The position numbers and the translations under genes were made by a program. Positions 53,547-63,495 of a stretch of 64,000 bases of DNA are shown piece after piece. The notes below the pieces were generated by a model. That model saw only the letters and a program-made list of their open reading frames with translations. It was not told the origin of the DNA and ran no database searches. The stretch is from Acidithiobacillus ferrivorans (GTDB lineage Bacteria; Pseudomonadota; Gammaproteobacteria; Acidithiobacillales; Acidithiobacillaceae). The stretch spans positions 1 through 64,000 of the forward strand of contig JAAOMR010000134.1 of the NCBI GenBank assembly GCA_018853935.1, written 5' to 3'. Position 1 is the stretch's first letter; every line of letters begins with the position of its first letter.

Positions 53547-53992
53547 ACAAAAAGAAATTGTTACTGTTGATTCTCGGGCTACTCATCGTGCTCGGGGCTA
53601 GCGGGGGAGGATGGTATTGGTGGATGAGACAAGAACATCCATTGCCGGTTAACCCGCATAGCAATCTTCAGAGTATGCCATTAGGTTCTTTTGTCGTTAC
53701 GGTCATGGGTAAACATGGGATGAGCCATTATCTTGTTGTGGGTATGACTGTTTCCGTACAGAGTGCGCAAGCCATAGCAGCCCAATGGCAGAAGGCCCAT
53801 ACACCGCAGATGCGCGCTGCGGTATTGGATGCCTTATTGTCTATGAAGAATCTCCGGCAAGTGGTGACCTCTGCCACCACTCGCGTTCAAATGCATGTGG
53901 TGCTTACCAAGGCTATTAATAGTGTCCTTCCCGGAAAGCCCTATTTCGCCACAGTTCGTCAGATTTATGTGACGAAACTCATGCTTCAGTAA
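53543..53992 (+). CDS. fliL: FliL, stator-associated protein
   Basis: A 149-residue protein with a short basic N-terminus, one membrane helix (about 5-25) and a periplasmic FliL domain with YLVVGMTVSVQS and a C-terminal VRQIYVTKLMLQ strand. It surrounds and stabilises stators. Location between flhA and motA fits. FliL more often lies before fliM; here that place is taken by fliK. Confidence 0.88.
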   Translation: MNKKKLLLLILGLLIVLGASGGGWYWWMRQEHPLPVNPHSNLQSMPLGSFVVTVMGKHGMSHYLVVGMTVSVQSAQAIAAQWQKAHTPQMRAAVLDALLSMKNLRQVVTSATTRVQMHVVLTKAINSVLPGKPYFATVRQIYVTKLMLQ

Positions 53993-54006
53993 ATCAAGAG
54001 GAAGAT

Positions 54007-54849
54007 ATGGCCGCAGAAATAGAAGAAGGAATGCGCGAGGAAGCAAAACCATCGGCAGGTGGGAAGTTCGAATTACTCTATCCATTAGGTATGGTAGGAG
54101 GGTTCATGGCACTGATTGGTGCTGCCATGGTGGATGGCACTGACCCTATTGCCTTTGTGAATCTTGCGGCTTTTCTGATTGTAGTGGTCGGTACCAGTAG
54201 TGCCGTATTGGTACAATTTCCCTGGCGCGTGGTGCGTAATGGCCTGACGATGCTACGTTGGGCATTGAAACCGCCTCATTATGAACCAGAAGCGTTTATT
54301 GATGAAGTGGTAGGCTGGGCCAAACAGTCGCGAATGAACGGTATGTTGTCTCTGGATGCATTGATAGATGGGGTTGAGGACCCCTTTATTCGTAAGGGTC
54401 TTCAAATGGCCGTTGATGGTCTGGAGCCAACGGTAATTCTAAAAACGCTCCGATTACGTCTGCATACTGAAACGGAAATCGATTTGATGTCAGCCTCCAT
54501 GTATGAAGCGGCGGGGGGCTATTCCCCGACCTTCGGCATCATGGGGGCGGTAACCGGTTTGATTGAAGTGATGCATCATCTGAATGAGCCTTCACAGCTG
54601 GGTACAGGTATTGCTGCCGCCTTTGTGTCCACGATTTATGGATTAATATTTGCTAATGTGATTTGCATACCTACGGCAAATCGCTTGCGCGGGGTTGTGG
54701 CAGAGAGGGTCGTTGCCCGTAATGTTTTTGTGGATGGGCTTATGGGTATTGTACGAGGTACTAATACGACCGAGCTGAAGGAATTGTTGACAAGCTATTA
54801 TTTGCCTAAGAAAAAAGGCAAGGAGGAAATCTTAGAGGCTGAAATATAA
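54007..54849 (+). CDS. motA: MotA stator protein
   Basis: A 280-residue protein with four membrane helices, the cytoplasmic loop between helices 2 and 3, and the conserved YSPTFGIMGAVTGLI with the essential proline. Last quarter has GTGIAAAFVSTIYGL. AGAGGAAG precedes the ATG. It should pair with MotB at 13851-14708, an unusual separation. The 130 bases after it hold only a weak 5-pair hairpin near 54880 and presumably the cheV promoter. Confidence 0.95.
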   Translation: MAAEIEEGMREEAKPSAGGKFELLYPLGMVGGFMALIGAAMVDGTDPIAFVNLAAFLIVVVGTSSAVLVQFPWRVVRNGLTMLRWALKPPHYEPEAFIDEVVGWAKQSRMNGMLSLDALIDGVEDPFIRKGLQMAVDGLEPTVILKTLRLRLHTETEIDLMSASMYEAAGGYSPTFGIMGAVTGLIEVMHHLNEPSQLGTGIAAAFVSTIYGLIFANVICIPTANRLRGVVAERVVARNVFVDGLMGIVRGTNTTELKELLTSYYLPKKKGKEEILEAEI

Positions 54850-54980
54850 CTGAACAAAAGCCGCCTCATGACAAAGCATCGCCATGCGCGATTTGTGATT
54901 ATATTCCGTCTCCTCGTAAGTTGTTTTGTTGTATCATCTGGTGAGCGGCGAAGCTGCCCCGAATCATTGAGGAGGGATAT

Positions 54981-55940
54981 ATGGCATCGGTATTGAAGGA
55001 AGTCGATGAGCGGGCTAAGCTCGCTGGAACCAACAAGTTCGAGCTCTTGTTGTTTCGTCTGGGTGAGGATGCACAATCTGGGCGGAGGGAACTTTTTGGT
55101 ATCAATGTTTTCAAGGTGCGGGAAGCCCTGGTGATGCCCGTCATTACACCGATGCCTGGGGCTCCTCAATATGTGATGGGGGTCGCCAATATTCGTGGTC
55201 AGATTATCCCGGTTATCGACTTGCCCGCCGTCGTCGGCTGCCGGACAGAGCAGCGAAATATTCTCGTGGTCACTGAGTATGAACGCTCCGTGCAGGGATT
55301 TGCTGTGGAGGATGTCGAAGAAATTATGCGACTAGACTGGAGTCGAGTTGTTTCGGCCGAAGGGGTGGCGAGTGGCGGACTGGTGACCAGCCTAGCACGG
55401 CTGGATGAAGATGATGCTACCAGTCGGATGGCGCTAGTTCTGGATGTAGAACAGATTCTACGTATTGTGTTGCCGGCTCGTTTCCGTACGGGGGATGAGA
55501 TGGTGGATGGCCCGATCATACAAATTCCCCATGGCTCGGTTATTGTGTATGCCGATGACTCGGCCGTAGCCCGTTCGCAAATAGAGAAAACCTTACATCA
55601 TCTGAACCTACCTTTTATTGGTACCAAAACCGGCAAGGAAGCTTGGGAACGATTGCAATTACTGGCGGCAGAAGCGCAGGCTGCAAATATCCCTGTAAAA
55701 AACAAGGTTGCCTTGGTGCTTACTGACTTAGAAATGCCGGAGATGGATGGTTTTATGCTCACGCGAAACATCAAAAGCCACGACTTGCTGCGAGAAGTGC
55801 CCGTGGTGATTCACTCTTCCTTGTCGGGTTCCGCTAATGAATCTCACGCTAAGAGCGTAAACGCTGATGGTTTTGTGCCTAAGTTTTCACCAGAAGAGCT
55901 GGCCAGAGCGATTTCTCGTGTCATGGAGACAGCGGGTTGA
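54981..55940 (+). CDS. cheV: CheV coupling protein, second copy
   Basis: A 319-residue paralogue of the CheV at 7174-8139, alike over the whole length: CheW-like domain with [17 protein letters not shown] and receiver domain with [14 protein letters not shown] and [20 protein letters not shown] is well placed before the ATG. It overlaps the cytoplasmic chemoreceptor gene that follows (TTGA), so each CheV has its own cytoplasmic receptor partner. Confidence 0.95.
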   Translation: MASVLKEVDERAKLAGTNKFELLLFRLGEDAQSGRRELFGINVFKVREALVMPVITPMPGAPQYVMGVANIRGQIIPVIDLPAVVGCRTEQRNILVVTEYERSVQGFAVEDVEEIMRLDWSRVVSAEGVASGGLVTSLARLDEDDATSRMALVLDVEQILRIVLPARFRTGDEMVDGPIIQIPHGSVIVYADDSAVARSQIEKTLHHLNLPFIGTKTGKEAWERLQLLAAEAQAANIPVKNKVALVLTDLEMPEMDGFMLTRNIKSHDLLREVPVVIHSSLSGSANESHAKSVNADGFVPKFSPEELARAISRVMETAG

Positions 55941-56944
55941 GCCTCAATCAACAGGACAAGCTGGCAAAGTCGAACGGCACGGTTATCGACTGGTTTCCTC
56001 AGTTGCTTTCGGCCATCGGTGGAGACATACAACCCTTGCAGCGCGCATTGGAGGGAAGTAATGATGCGTACAAATGGAACCCGTTGAAAGCCGCTCTGGA
56101 ACTACGTTACCAGCGTGAGAGCCAACTGGAAGACGTGCTTGAGCAAGCTTTTTCGGTTTTGACTGACGCACAGCAGAGAGCATGTTCTATCAATCTATTT
56201 AATACGCAGGAACTGCGACAGAGGGTGGCAACACTCCTGGAACAGGTGCAGAATACATTAGACAAAACAGAAGATAATATGCGGTTTTCCCGTGAAACCG
56301 TGATGCAAGTTCAGCAAGGCAATGCACATCTATCTGAGATGATTGGTGAAATGGATCTGGTTGAACAGACGATTCGCCATATGCATGGACTTATTAAAGG
56401 TTTTACCGTGCATACGCATTCCATTGCTTCTTTGACCGCCAAGGTGAAGGCGGTTTCTGCGCAAACCAATTTACTAGCGCTTAATGCTGCCATAGAAGCA
56501 GCGCGAGCAGGGGAACATGGTCGGGGTTTCGCTGTGGTGGCAGATGAGGTGAAGAAACTTGCGGAGCGATCCATAGCGATGGCGCAAGAAATTGATGCCA
56601 TCACGCGGGCGATAGTGGATGGGGCTCATGAAGTAGAACAGGGTGTTCAGCAAAGTTTGCAGCACTTGGCGCAAGAACAGGAAGTGATGGAGTCCATAGC
56701 TGAAGTATTGGGTAACGCCAATGCTGCGGCCCAAGCGACAGAACACAACCTTGCTGCGCTGTTACACTGGCGTGATGCACCAGATACACCTGGTGTTGCA
56801 GAGCTTCTTCAATTCATGGTGCGCAGTGCGTCGGATGCAGATACGACGGCGCGAGAGAGCGAAAGTATCAGCATGTTAATGGGCAAGGCTGGGTTGGCCG
56901 TACAACCTGAAATAGGCACACAGCCCGCTGTTGGCGATTTCTAG
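55937..56944 (+). CDS. Cytoplasmic chemoreceptor
   Basis: A 335-residue soluble receptor. The first 110 residues are a helical region without a recognised sensor domain; the MCP hairpin tip [20 protein letters not shown] lies near residue 180. No membrane helices, HAMP, PAS or CZB are visible. The TTG start overlaps the stop of cheV 2. It may sense through partner proteins or form part of a cytoplasmic array. A gap of about 150 bases follows, with no gene I can support. Confidence 0.88.
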   Translation: MSLNQQDKLAKSNGTVIDWFPQLLSAIGGDIQPLQRALEGSNDAYKWNPLKAALELRYQRESQLEDVLEQAFSVLTDAQQRACSINLFNTQELRQRVATLLEQVQNTLDKTEDNMRFSRETVMQVQQGNAHLSEMIGEMDLVEQTIRHMHGLIKGFTVHTHSIASLTAKVKAVSAQTNLLALNAAIEAARAGEHGRGFAVVADEVKKLAERSIAMAQEIDAITRAIVDGAHEVEQGVQQSLQHLAQEQEVMESIAEVLGNANAAAQATEHNLAALLHWRDAPDTPGVAELLQFMVRSASDADTTARESESISMLMGKAGLAVQPEIGTQPAVGDF

Positions 56945-57092
56945 ACACTGAGATGTGGAGAAGGGGCTGATGACGGCTACCGCACCAGCAGTATTCTAAC
57001 CTAAGCATGGATTAAAAAGCCACCAAAACTGGCAATAAAACTATATGGGTGTGCTTTGTAAAGCATAGGCAGCTCGCACGGGAGGAGGGGGA

Positions 57093-58733
57093 ATGCTTCA
57101 GGGTACTCTGGGGGTATTTAACCGTTGGTCATTTTCTACTAAGATTTACCTGTTGCAAGCATTTGCAGTTGGCGCAATGAGCATTGGAACGGTGGTAGCA
57201 GTGACTTGCCTCTACGGAGTGAATCTGGGTGCGCATAATAGTGTACAGGCAGGGGAGAGGCTGGCGACTTTAAGTGCGATGAACAACGCGCTTAGCGTTG
57301 CCATTTTGCAGACACATCTGCTTGCTTGTGATGACCGTACTATTCTGGGGGCACAAAAACGCATTGCGCAAATTCGACTGCAGGAATCGCGGGTGAACGA
57401 GGATGCTGCAGATTTACAGAGTTTGGGTGGGTTTGTAGGCACGCATGTAGCACACCAGGTGATCACTGAAATGGCCTCCATGGGTCCAGTCATTGCGGAT
57501 CTTATCACCATGGTTGAGGCGGGACACCCGCATACCGCAGGACACGCCTTTCGTCAGCTCAGGGTTCATTATTATGAACCTTTGCATCAGCAATTAGGAG
57601 ACACCATCGAGCGTGAGCGGCAAACGCTCTATCAGAGCGCCACACAATCGCATAGATATTATAATGTCGTACACTGGGTGTTGATAGTTATGGGTATCCT
57701 GTCGGTCGGGGTGGTGCTGCTATTCAGTACGGCTATCGTGCGCGGTCTTATTCATCGTCTAAACCGAGTACGGGATTGCATTCGTGCCGTAGCCGAAGGG
57801 GATTTCAGGGTCCATGTGCCCGTGGAGTCCACCGATGCACTTGGAGAGATTGCAGGGGCAACCAATGCCATGAGCCAGCACCTACAACAGATGACACGGG
57901 AAATACAGGATGCGTCGCAAGAGCAGGTGGAGATTGGCGATCACTTGGGTACGGCCATGGCGCAGGCCCTTCTTGCAGTAAACACCAATCGCGAGCAATC
58001 CCAGCAAGTGCAGATCGGTATCCGTGCGTTAGCGCAGGCGGCCGAAACAATATCGGAGCAGACAGGCCGCATGGTGGAGACAGCTGAAACGGCGCAGACT
58101 CAGACTCAATCCAGTGGGCAGATTATAGCGCTTAGTTTAGCCACGGCAGGAGCCATAGAACAGTCTATGGAGAGCGCCGCGACAGCAGTCATTCATATGG
58201 ACGGTGCTGGACAGCGTATCGGGGACCTCGTAGAAACTATAAAGGAAATAGCACGCCAAACTAACCTACTGGCTTTGAATGCGGCGATAGAAGCAGCGCG
58301 AACAGGCGAATCTGGTCGTGGCTTTGCTGTGGTTGCAGATGAAGTGCGGAATCTCGCATTGAAGACACGGGCTGCAACAGAGGAGATTGGTCTGGGAGTG
58401 CATGACATCCAGCGCCAGGCTGCGGCTGCCGTCAGGGTCATGGAACGCAGCGGTGATGAGATACAAAAAGGCTACGGGCAGCGTAAAGACGCAGAACAGG
58501 CGATGACAGCAATTTTCCAGGCAATGAATGCGGTCGTCGCCTCAGTCTCAGTCATTAACGAAACCGTGAAAAACCAGCAAAGCATGAGTACTCTTGCTTC
58601 CGATAATATTCTTGCCATTGTGCAAGGAGTAGGTGATATTCTTACAACGGTAGAGGGCACGCAGGCGGAGACAGAGACGTTAAAAACCTCTGCACAAAGG
58701 CTGCAGGCGCTCGTGACTCAGTTTAAAGCTTAA
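57093..58733 (+). CDS. Transmembrane methyl-accepting chemotaxis protein
   Basis: A 546-residue receptor with membrane helices at about 18-44 and 194-217, a periplasmic helical bundle between them, a HAMP domain ([18 protein letters not shown]) and the signalling hairpin with [29 protein letters not shown] precedes the ATG. The ligand is unknown. It is oriented with the cheV 2 group but has its own leader of about 150 bases. Confidence 0.95.
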   Translation: MLQGTLGVFNRWSFSTKIYLLQAFAVGAMSIGTVVAVTCLYGVNLGAHNSVQAGERLATLSAMNNALSVAILQTHLLACDDRTILGAQKRIAQIRLQESRVNEDAADLQSLGGFVGTHVAHQVITEMASMGPVIADLITMVEAGHPHTAGHAFRQLRVHYYEPLHQQLGDTIERERQTLYQSATQSHRYYNVVHWVLIVMGILSVGVVLLFSTAIVRGLIHRLNRVRDCIRAVAEGDFRVHVPVESTDALGEIAGATNAMSQHLQQMTREIQDASQEQVEIGDHLGTAMAQALLAVNTNREQSQQVQIGIRALAQAAETISEQTGRMVETAETAQTQTQSSGQIIALSLATAGAIEQSMESAATAVIHMDGAGQRIGDLVETIKEIARQTNLLALNAAIEAARTGESGRGFAVVADEVRNLALKTRAATEEIGLGVHDIQRQAAAAVRVMERSGDEIQKGYGQRKDAEQAMTAIFQAMNAVVASVSVINETVKNQQSMSTLASDNILAIVQGVGDILTTVEGTQAETETLKTSAQRLQALVTQFKA

Positions 58734-58756
58734 TTTAGTTCGGAGTAGTTCATACT

Positions 58757-59392
58757 GTGGCAATGCATACCTTGGTGGTGGCCAGTCAGAAAGGTGGGGT
58801 GGGTAAAACGACTTTGTCTGGTCATTTAGGAGTCATGGCCGTGCTGCAAAACATTGGGCCCGTCGCCTTAGTCGATGCTGACCCTCAGGGGTCATTAGCT
58901 GAATGGTGGAATGTACGGAAAGCGGAGCAGCCCTTTTTTGTGAAAACAAAAATCAGCCAGTTAAAAACGCTTTTGAAAGGGCTGGAGGATAAGGGGGTAG
59001 CGTTGGTCATTATCGACACACCTCCCGCTGTAACGCAGACGATTCAGGCAGTGATGTCAGAAGCGGATTTGGTATTGATTCCCACACGTCCGAGTCCTCA
59101 TGATCTACGTGCAGTGGGATCTACCGTAAATATGGCCGAGGCAACCGGCAAGCGCATCATCTTTGTGATTAATGGGGCAGCCAACCGAGCGCGAATTACC
59201 GGCGAAGCCGCTGTGGCATTGTCACAACATGGCACCGTGGCACCGGTAACACTGCACCAACGCACCGACTTCGCGAGTTCAATGATCGATGGACGCACAG
59301 TTATGGAGTTGTTTCCTAACAGTCGATCCACTGCGGAGATTCGTGAATTGTGGGAGTATTTAGCCCCACGTTTAGGCTTTACGGTCGAATAA
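58757..59392 (+). CDS. ParA-family ATPase
   Basis: A 211-residue ParA/MinD-type ATPase with deviant Walker A KGGVGKTT, DADPQGSLAEWW and VIIDTPPAVT. There is no N-terminal helix-turn-helix, so it is of the small chromosomal or plasmid Ib kind. FlhG would carry an N-terminal activation helix, which is absent. Followed after 19 bases by a second FliN, and close to chemoreceptors and CheV, it may position the chemotaxis array or the flagellar pole (as ParC does in Vibrio). No ParB is nearby. Start GTG with GGAG upstream. Confidence 0.85.
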   Translation: MAMHTLVVASQKGGVGKTTLSGHLGVMAVLQNIGPVALVDADPQGSLAEWWNVRKAEQPFFVKTKISQLKTLLKGLEDKGVALVIIDTPPAVTQTIQAVMSEADLVLIPTRPSPHDLRAVGSTVNMAEATGKRIIFVINGAANRARITGEAAVALSQHGTVAPVTLHQRTDFASSMIDGRTVMELFPNSRSTAEIRELWEYLAPRLGFTVE

Positions 59393-59411
59393 CTTCATCG
59401 GGAGACTTGTT

Positions 59412-59795
59412 GTGGCAAAACCGGGTTCACTTACCTCAGATATTGTTAAAAAAGGCGACGCTAAGCCGACACCAGATGCGAAGACTCGGGCGGAGCGCGA
59501 GGACCCGAAAGGCGGCAATCCGCGAGGTATGGTAGGCGAAATACACGACCCCTCCCTGGATGTGGTATGCCGTACACCAGTGCGACTGTCCGTAGAAGTC
59601 GGGCGTGCCCAGATGGCGCTAAAAAATATTTTGCAATTGGCGCAAGGATCAGTCATCGAACTGGACAGAGGTCCGGATACCCCTTATGCGATTTACGTGA
59701 ATGGCGCCCTGTTTGCGTACGGACAGGCCATGCTGACGGAAAAGGATAAGTATGCTGTAGAGATTGAGTCGTTTGTAAAAAAGTTCAAAAAGTGA
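59412..59795 (+). CDS. fliN: FliN-like switch protein, second copy
   Basis: A 127-residue protein: a charged, Lys/Asp/Pro-rich N-terminal arm (1-45), then the SpoA core VRLSVEVGRAQMALKNILQL, SVIELDR and YVNGALFAYGQAMLTEKDKY. This is clearly FliN but divergent from the copy at 43499-43849. GTG start with GGGAG seven bases upstream. It could form mixed C-rings, act as FliY-like switch part, or bridge the ParA neighbour to the motor. It is 19 bases from parA. Confidence 0.88.
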   Translation: MAKPGSLTSDIVKKGDAKPTPDAKTRAEREDPKGGNPRGMVGEIHDPSLDVVCRTPVRLSVEVGRAQMALKNILQLAQGSVIELDRGPDTPYAIYVNGALFAYGQAMLTEKDKYAVEIESFVKKFKK

Positions 59796-59834
59796 CACAG
59801 CCCATTATTAATAAAGCTCTAATTGGAGTTGAAG

Positions 59835-60719
59835 ATGAATGACGGTGAAAGGCAATCAATCAATCAAAACTTTAATTTCTTATTTCAGTCAATACAAAAT
59901 TTATCTGGTCGTTTGGATTGGTTTGCTCGGAAGATGCCAATTATTTTGCCGTGCGCTGACATCAATCAAGTATCTCGTTTCCTTTCGGCTCTTGCACCAA
60001 TGGAAGTTGTCGGGTGCAACTTAATTAGAGTCGGCCATGATGGTGACGGGGGTTATGTCATGATAAATGAAGGACTTAATAATGTAATTGTTTACAATTT
60101 TGGGATTGGTGCAGAGGTTTCATGGGATAATGATTTACTCCTGCGCGGTTGCCAAATATACCAATATGACCATACCATTGAAAATACACCCTGTAATAAT
60201 ATCAATGTTCATTTCCATAAAAAAGGTCTTTCCGCAGTTGGCGGCGGAGATGATGAAATGTTGCTATCAATTGGTGAAGCGATTGAAAGTAATAAACATT
60301 CAGGTCTCTCTGGTTTAATATTAAACATTGATATTGAAGGTGGTGAATGGAATGTTCTGAATAATATAGAAGCCTGTAAGATGGATTCGTTTAATCAGAT
60401 TGTTGTTGAATTTCATGATATTCACAGTCTGGTTCATCCTGAAAAGCTTGGCCATATGATGGCCGCACTAGACAACGTAAATAGAACACATCAAGTGGTG
60501 CATGTGCATGGTAATAATAATGGTGGGATTGGTATTTTAAATGGAATCGCACTACCCGATGTGCTTGAAGTAACCTATCTGAAAAAAAATGGACATTTTT
60601 TTTCTGAATGTAATGATTTTTTCCCGCGATGTGCTGACAAAGCTAACACCCCAGCCGCTGAAGACTTTGTATTAGGCACGATAGGCCGGTCGTGGAAATA
60701 TCCAAGGTTGTCAACATGA
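59835..60719 (+). CDS. FkbM-like methyltransferase
   Basis: About 294 residues. RVGHDGDGGYVM and IVYNFGIGAEVSWD form the SAM-binding start, and ILNIDIEGGEWNVLNNI is the FkbM-type acidic motif. ATG chosen with GGAG six bases upstream. The gene is visibly AT-richer than its neighbours, as is the next gene, suggesting later acquisition. Likely modifies a glycan, perhaps on flagellin; the substrate is unknown. The stop overlaps the next start by 4 bases. Confidence 0.75.
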   Translation: MNDGERQSINQNFNFLFQSIQNLSGRLDWFARKMPIILPCADINQVSRFLSALAPMEVVGCNLIRVGHDGDGGYVMINEGLNNVIVYNFGIGAEVSWDNDLLLRGCQIYQYDHTIENTPCNNINVHFHKKGLSAVGGGDDEMLLSIGEAIESNKHSGLSGLILNIDIEGGEWNVLNNIEACKMDSFNQIVVEFHDIHSLVHPEKLGHMMAALDNVNRTHQVVHVHGNNNGGIGILNGIALPDVLEVTYLKKNGHFFSECNDFFPRCADKANTPAAEDFVLGTIGRSWKYPRLST

Positions 60720-62053
60720 AAATTAATATTATTTGCTATGCAAGTAGTGATGTTGGGTTGGGGGTTTATTCACGTTACTTCATCGCTCATGCAATTAATT
60801 CCAATATATCTATTTCTTTATTCGATGTTGATAGCGGTTTGGGGCGGACAGGAAAGTATGCTGATTATATTAATTTAACAGTACCTGAAGTGAGCATGTT
60901 GCCGTACGATATTAATCTTTTTATTTTACCTCCGCATGATTTAGATCGTCTACGTTATGTTAATAATGGACAGTTTTTCGGTGATGCAAAGGTGGCCGAT
61001 AGATTTAATGTGGCGCTGACTTTTTGGGAGCTCTCAGTTTTACCCTGCATGTATCTTGAAACAATGCAGATGATGGATGTTATTTTGTATCCATCACAGA
61101 TGATATTTAATATATTTTCTTCTTCCTGCCCCGGGCCATTGCCAATTGAATGCTTTATACCAATGGATGTGCCAGACGTAAAGGCAGTCGCTCGTAACGA
61201 ATATGCGCTGCCTGATGATACTGTTATATTTATTTGTAGTTTTGACCTGTACAGTGATATTTATAGAAAAAATATTAATGGTGTTATCCGGGCTTTTGTT
61301 GATAGTCTTTGTGACAATGAAAAGGCATGGTTGATCATAAAAACAAACATGGTTGTCACTGAATCTGCTCTGTCTAGACTGTATGAATTAGAGCAACTGG
61401 TTGCTAAATATAATCGAATTATGATTGTAAGCAAGAATATGGATTATGATGAAGTCTTGTCCCTATATCGAGCTTGCGATGTGTATGTTTCGTTGCATAG
61501 AGCGGAAGGTTTCGGTCTCGGCATGTTTGAGGCTATGGCACTTGGGATGCCAGTTATTGCTACTGCATGGTCTGGGAATATGAGTTTTATGGATTCGCGT
61601 TGTGCATGCCTCGTCCACAGTAGTTTGACATCATCTGATGGTTCAATGCATTCGGCATATCATCCCCAAGCTGTGGGCTCTGATGCGATGTGGGCAGACC
61701 CATCTATTAATGAAGCCGCCAAGTGGATGGCTTTACTGATTAACGATAGTGACTTGCGCAAGAAAATAGGGGCTGCGGCGCGTGACCGTATTAAAGAATG
61801 GAATGCAAGCGCCTTACAATCTACTCTTTTTGAGAAACTAGAAGCTGCATTCGAACAAAAAGAACTAATCTCCACTTCTGCTGATTTGAAGCAAAAATTG
61901 ACCCATTATAGGGCAGATAGATATCGCCTATATCTACCCCGTGGTTTCGAGCCAAGTAGGTATTTGCAATTGCATCCTGATGTGAGATTGGCTGGTTATA
62001 ATCCTATTTTTCATTATATCAACTTCGGCGCAAAGGAGGGTAGAGCTTTCTGA
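60716..62053 (+). CDS. GT4-family glycosyltransferase
   Basis: About 445 residues. The N-terminal Rossmann half has VGLGVYSRYFIAHAI. The C-terminal half has SLHRAEGFGLGMFEAMALGM, the GT4 nucleotide-sugar site with its glutamates. The last 40 residues read LPRGFEPSRYLQLHPDVRLA then HYINFGAKEGRAF, a short C-terminal motif found on some surface-glycan enzymes. ATG overlaps the methyltransferase stop. AT-rich. Together they form a two-gene cassette between fliN 2 and fliK 2. Confidence 0.85.
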   Translation: MKINIICYASSDVGLGVYSRYFIAHAINSNISISLFDVDSGLGRTGKYADYINLTVPEVSMLPYDINLFILPPHDLDRLRYVNNGQFFGDAKVADRFNVALTFWELSVLPCMYLETMQMMDVILYPSQMIFNIFSSSCPGPLPIECFIPMDVPDVKAVARNEYALPDDTVIFICSFDLYSDIYRKNINGVIRAFVDSLCDNEKAWLIIKTNMVVTESALSRLYELEQLVAKYNRIMIVSKNMDYDEVLSLYRACDVYVSLHRAEGFGLGMFEAMALGMPVIATAWSGNMSFMDSRCACLVHSSLTSSDGSMHSAYHPQAVGSDAMWADPSINEAAKWMALLINDSDLRKKIGAAARDRIKEWNASALQSTLFEKLEAAFEQKELISTSADLKQKLTHYRADRYRLYLPRGFEPSRYLQLHPDVRLAGYNPIFHYINFGAKEGRAF

Positions 62054-62100
62054 ATTGCTTAACTGCCAGCTTGAATAAGTTTTAATTCCTACTCAAGTCT

Positions 62101-63495
62101 ATGCATGCAATACTAAGAGACATAATGGCCGACCTACCTCTATCAAATATGCATGCCGCCCAGCTGGAAAGCCTTTTGTCGCCTTCCACCCTGTCAGAAG
62201 CGCCCGCAGCCTTCCAAGGCACCCACAATTTCAGCCTGGAAACTTTGGCATTGCGCCCGGGACAATCGGTACAGGTCTTCGTGTTGGGTCGGACTGCGCA
62301 AGGGAAAACCTTGGTTCAGATGGGCCAGACCCGGTTTCTGATGAATTTGCCAGGAGCAACGGCGACAGGGGAACACATTACCTTACGATTTCTAGGTTTT
62401 TCGACGACATCCGCACCCACCTCTCTCGGTACACCAGAACAAACTCCTGTTCCCCGATTTCTGTTTCAAGGGGCCACTGAATCGGTGGCAATTCAACTTG
62501 TGCTGTCCCCTGCAGCCAAAGTATTGAGCGATATCCAGCAGCAAACCATCGGGGTGGAAACGCTCAACGCGGGAGTTATCCAGAATGCTGACAGCCTTGC
62601 GATTGCGGCCCATATGCCCGTGCCTACCGTGCAGATTGCCCAGAGCCTAGAAAACATGGTCCGTAACAGCGGCCTCTTTTATGAGAGCCACCTAGCTTCC
62701 TGGGTGGCTGGGAGATTGCCACTCGCTGCCATATTAACAGAGCCACAGGTGTCATTAACGTCCTTCCCGAGTCTTCTTAGCACACCCGGTTTGGCACAGG
62801 CTATTGCACAGACAGAGGTGCCGCTCATCCTGCAAACGACAGGGAATGCGCCTGGAATACAAAGCATGGCGGAAGCACCGACGGCAACACAGATAGAAAC
62901 GACTACAACTACCACGCAGCAAACTTCCAATTTGAGGCAGAGTAAGGTGACGGATGCCGCTACCAATGCTAGCGTTCGACCTTACGCAACTCAGACTGCT
63001 AATAATGCTTTCGGGGGGCGCATCACAGATATCTACCAACAAATGGCAGAATTGGAGTCGGTGGCATCCCCTCAAACGGCACAGAATCTTCCCACCGGAC
63101 TACAAATGTTGAGTGGTCCAATGACATCCCTGATTGGCCAGCAATTGCAGGTGCTAACGCATCAGCAAGTGGCTTGGACTGGGTCTATTTGGCCTGGTCA
63201 GGCAGCACAATTAGTTGTTCAGAAAGCAGAAAGACGAGAAGATGAAGCACCCCAATCGCCATCCCATGAGGATGAGCAGGCGCATTGGGTCAGCACGATT
63301 ACGCTGCAGCTACCGCAGATGGGAACAGTTTCCGCAAGGATGGCCATCACGGGGAATGACTTGGTTCTCCACATACAGGGTACGGAATATGCCACACTCG
63401 ATGCGGAGCGTTTGAAACTGGAATCTGCTTTGGGTGCTGCTGGACTGCATGTGACACAATGTTCCGTGTCGCCGATGGAGGAGGAGCCCCTGTAA
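62101..63495 (+). CDS. FliK-like protein, second copy
   Basis: A 464-residue protein. It is Gln/Thr/Ala-rich in the middle, and the C-terminal part (about 370-464) has the FliK-type beta/alpha pattern (TITLQLPQMGTVSARMAITG and LDAERLKLESALGAAGLHVT). It is followed immediately by FhlB, and FliK/FhlB pairs are known (for example ylqG-ylqH in Bacillus). No good ribosome site at the first ATG; an ATG 24 bases on is an alternative. It is clearly different from the FliK at 40658-42322. Confidence 0.7.
   Translation: MHAILRDIMADLPLSNMHAAQLESLLSPSTLSEAPAAFQGTHNFSLETLALRPGQSVQVFVLGRTAQGKTLVQMGQTRFLMNLPGATATGEHITLRFLGFSTTSAPTSLGTPEQTPVPRFLFQGATESVAIQLVLSPAAKVLSDIQQQTIGVETLNAGVIQNADSLAIAAHMPVPTVQIAQSLENMVRNSGLFYESHLASWVAGRLPLAAILTEPQVSLTSFPSLLSTPGLAQAIAQTEVPLILQTTGNAPGIQSMAEAPTATQIETTTTTTQQTSNLRQSKVTDAATNASVRPYATQTANNAFGGRITDIYQQMAELESVASPQTAQNLPTGLQMLSGPMTSLIGQQLQVLTHQQVAWTGSIWPGQAAQLVVQKAERREDEAPQSPSHEDEQAHWVSTITLQLPQMGTVSARMAITGNDLVLHIQGTEYATLDAERLKLESALGAAGLHVTQCSVSPMEEEPL

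Noticed and set aside
37885-54849. Virulence-type III secretion system
   Set aside because: FliE, F, G, M, N, hook, rod and filament genes surround the export genes and no needle, translocon or effector genes are seen; it is a flagellum.
57040-57092. Sigma-28 promoter before the transmembrane receptor at 57093
   Set aside because: GTAAAGCAT resembles the flagellin leader but no -10 box follows at the right distance.
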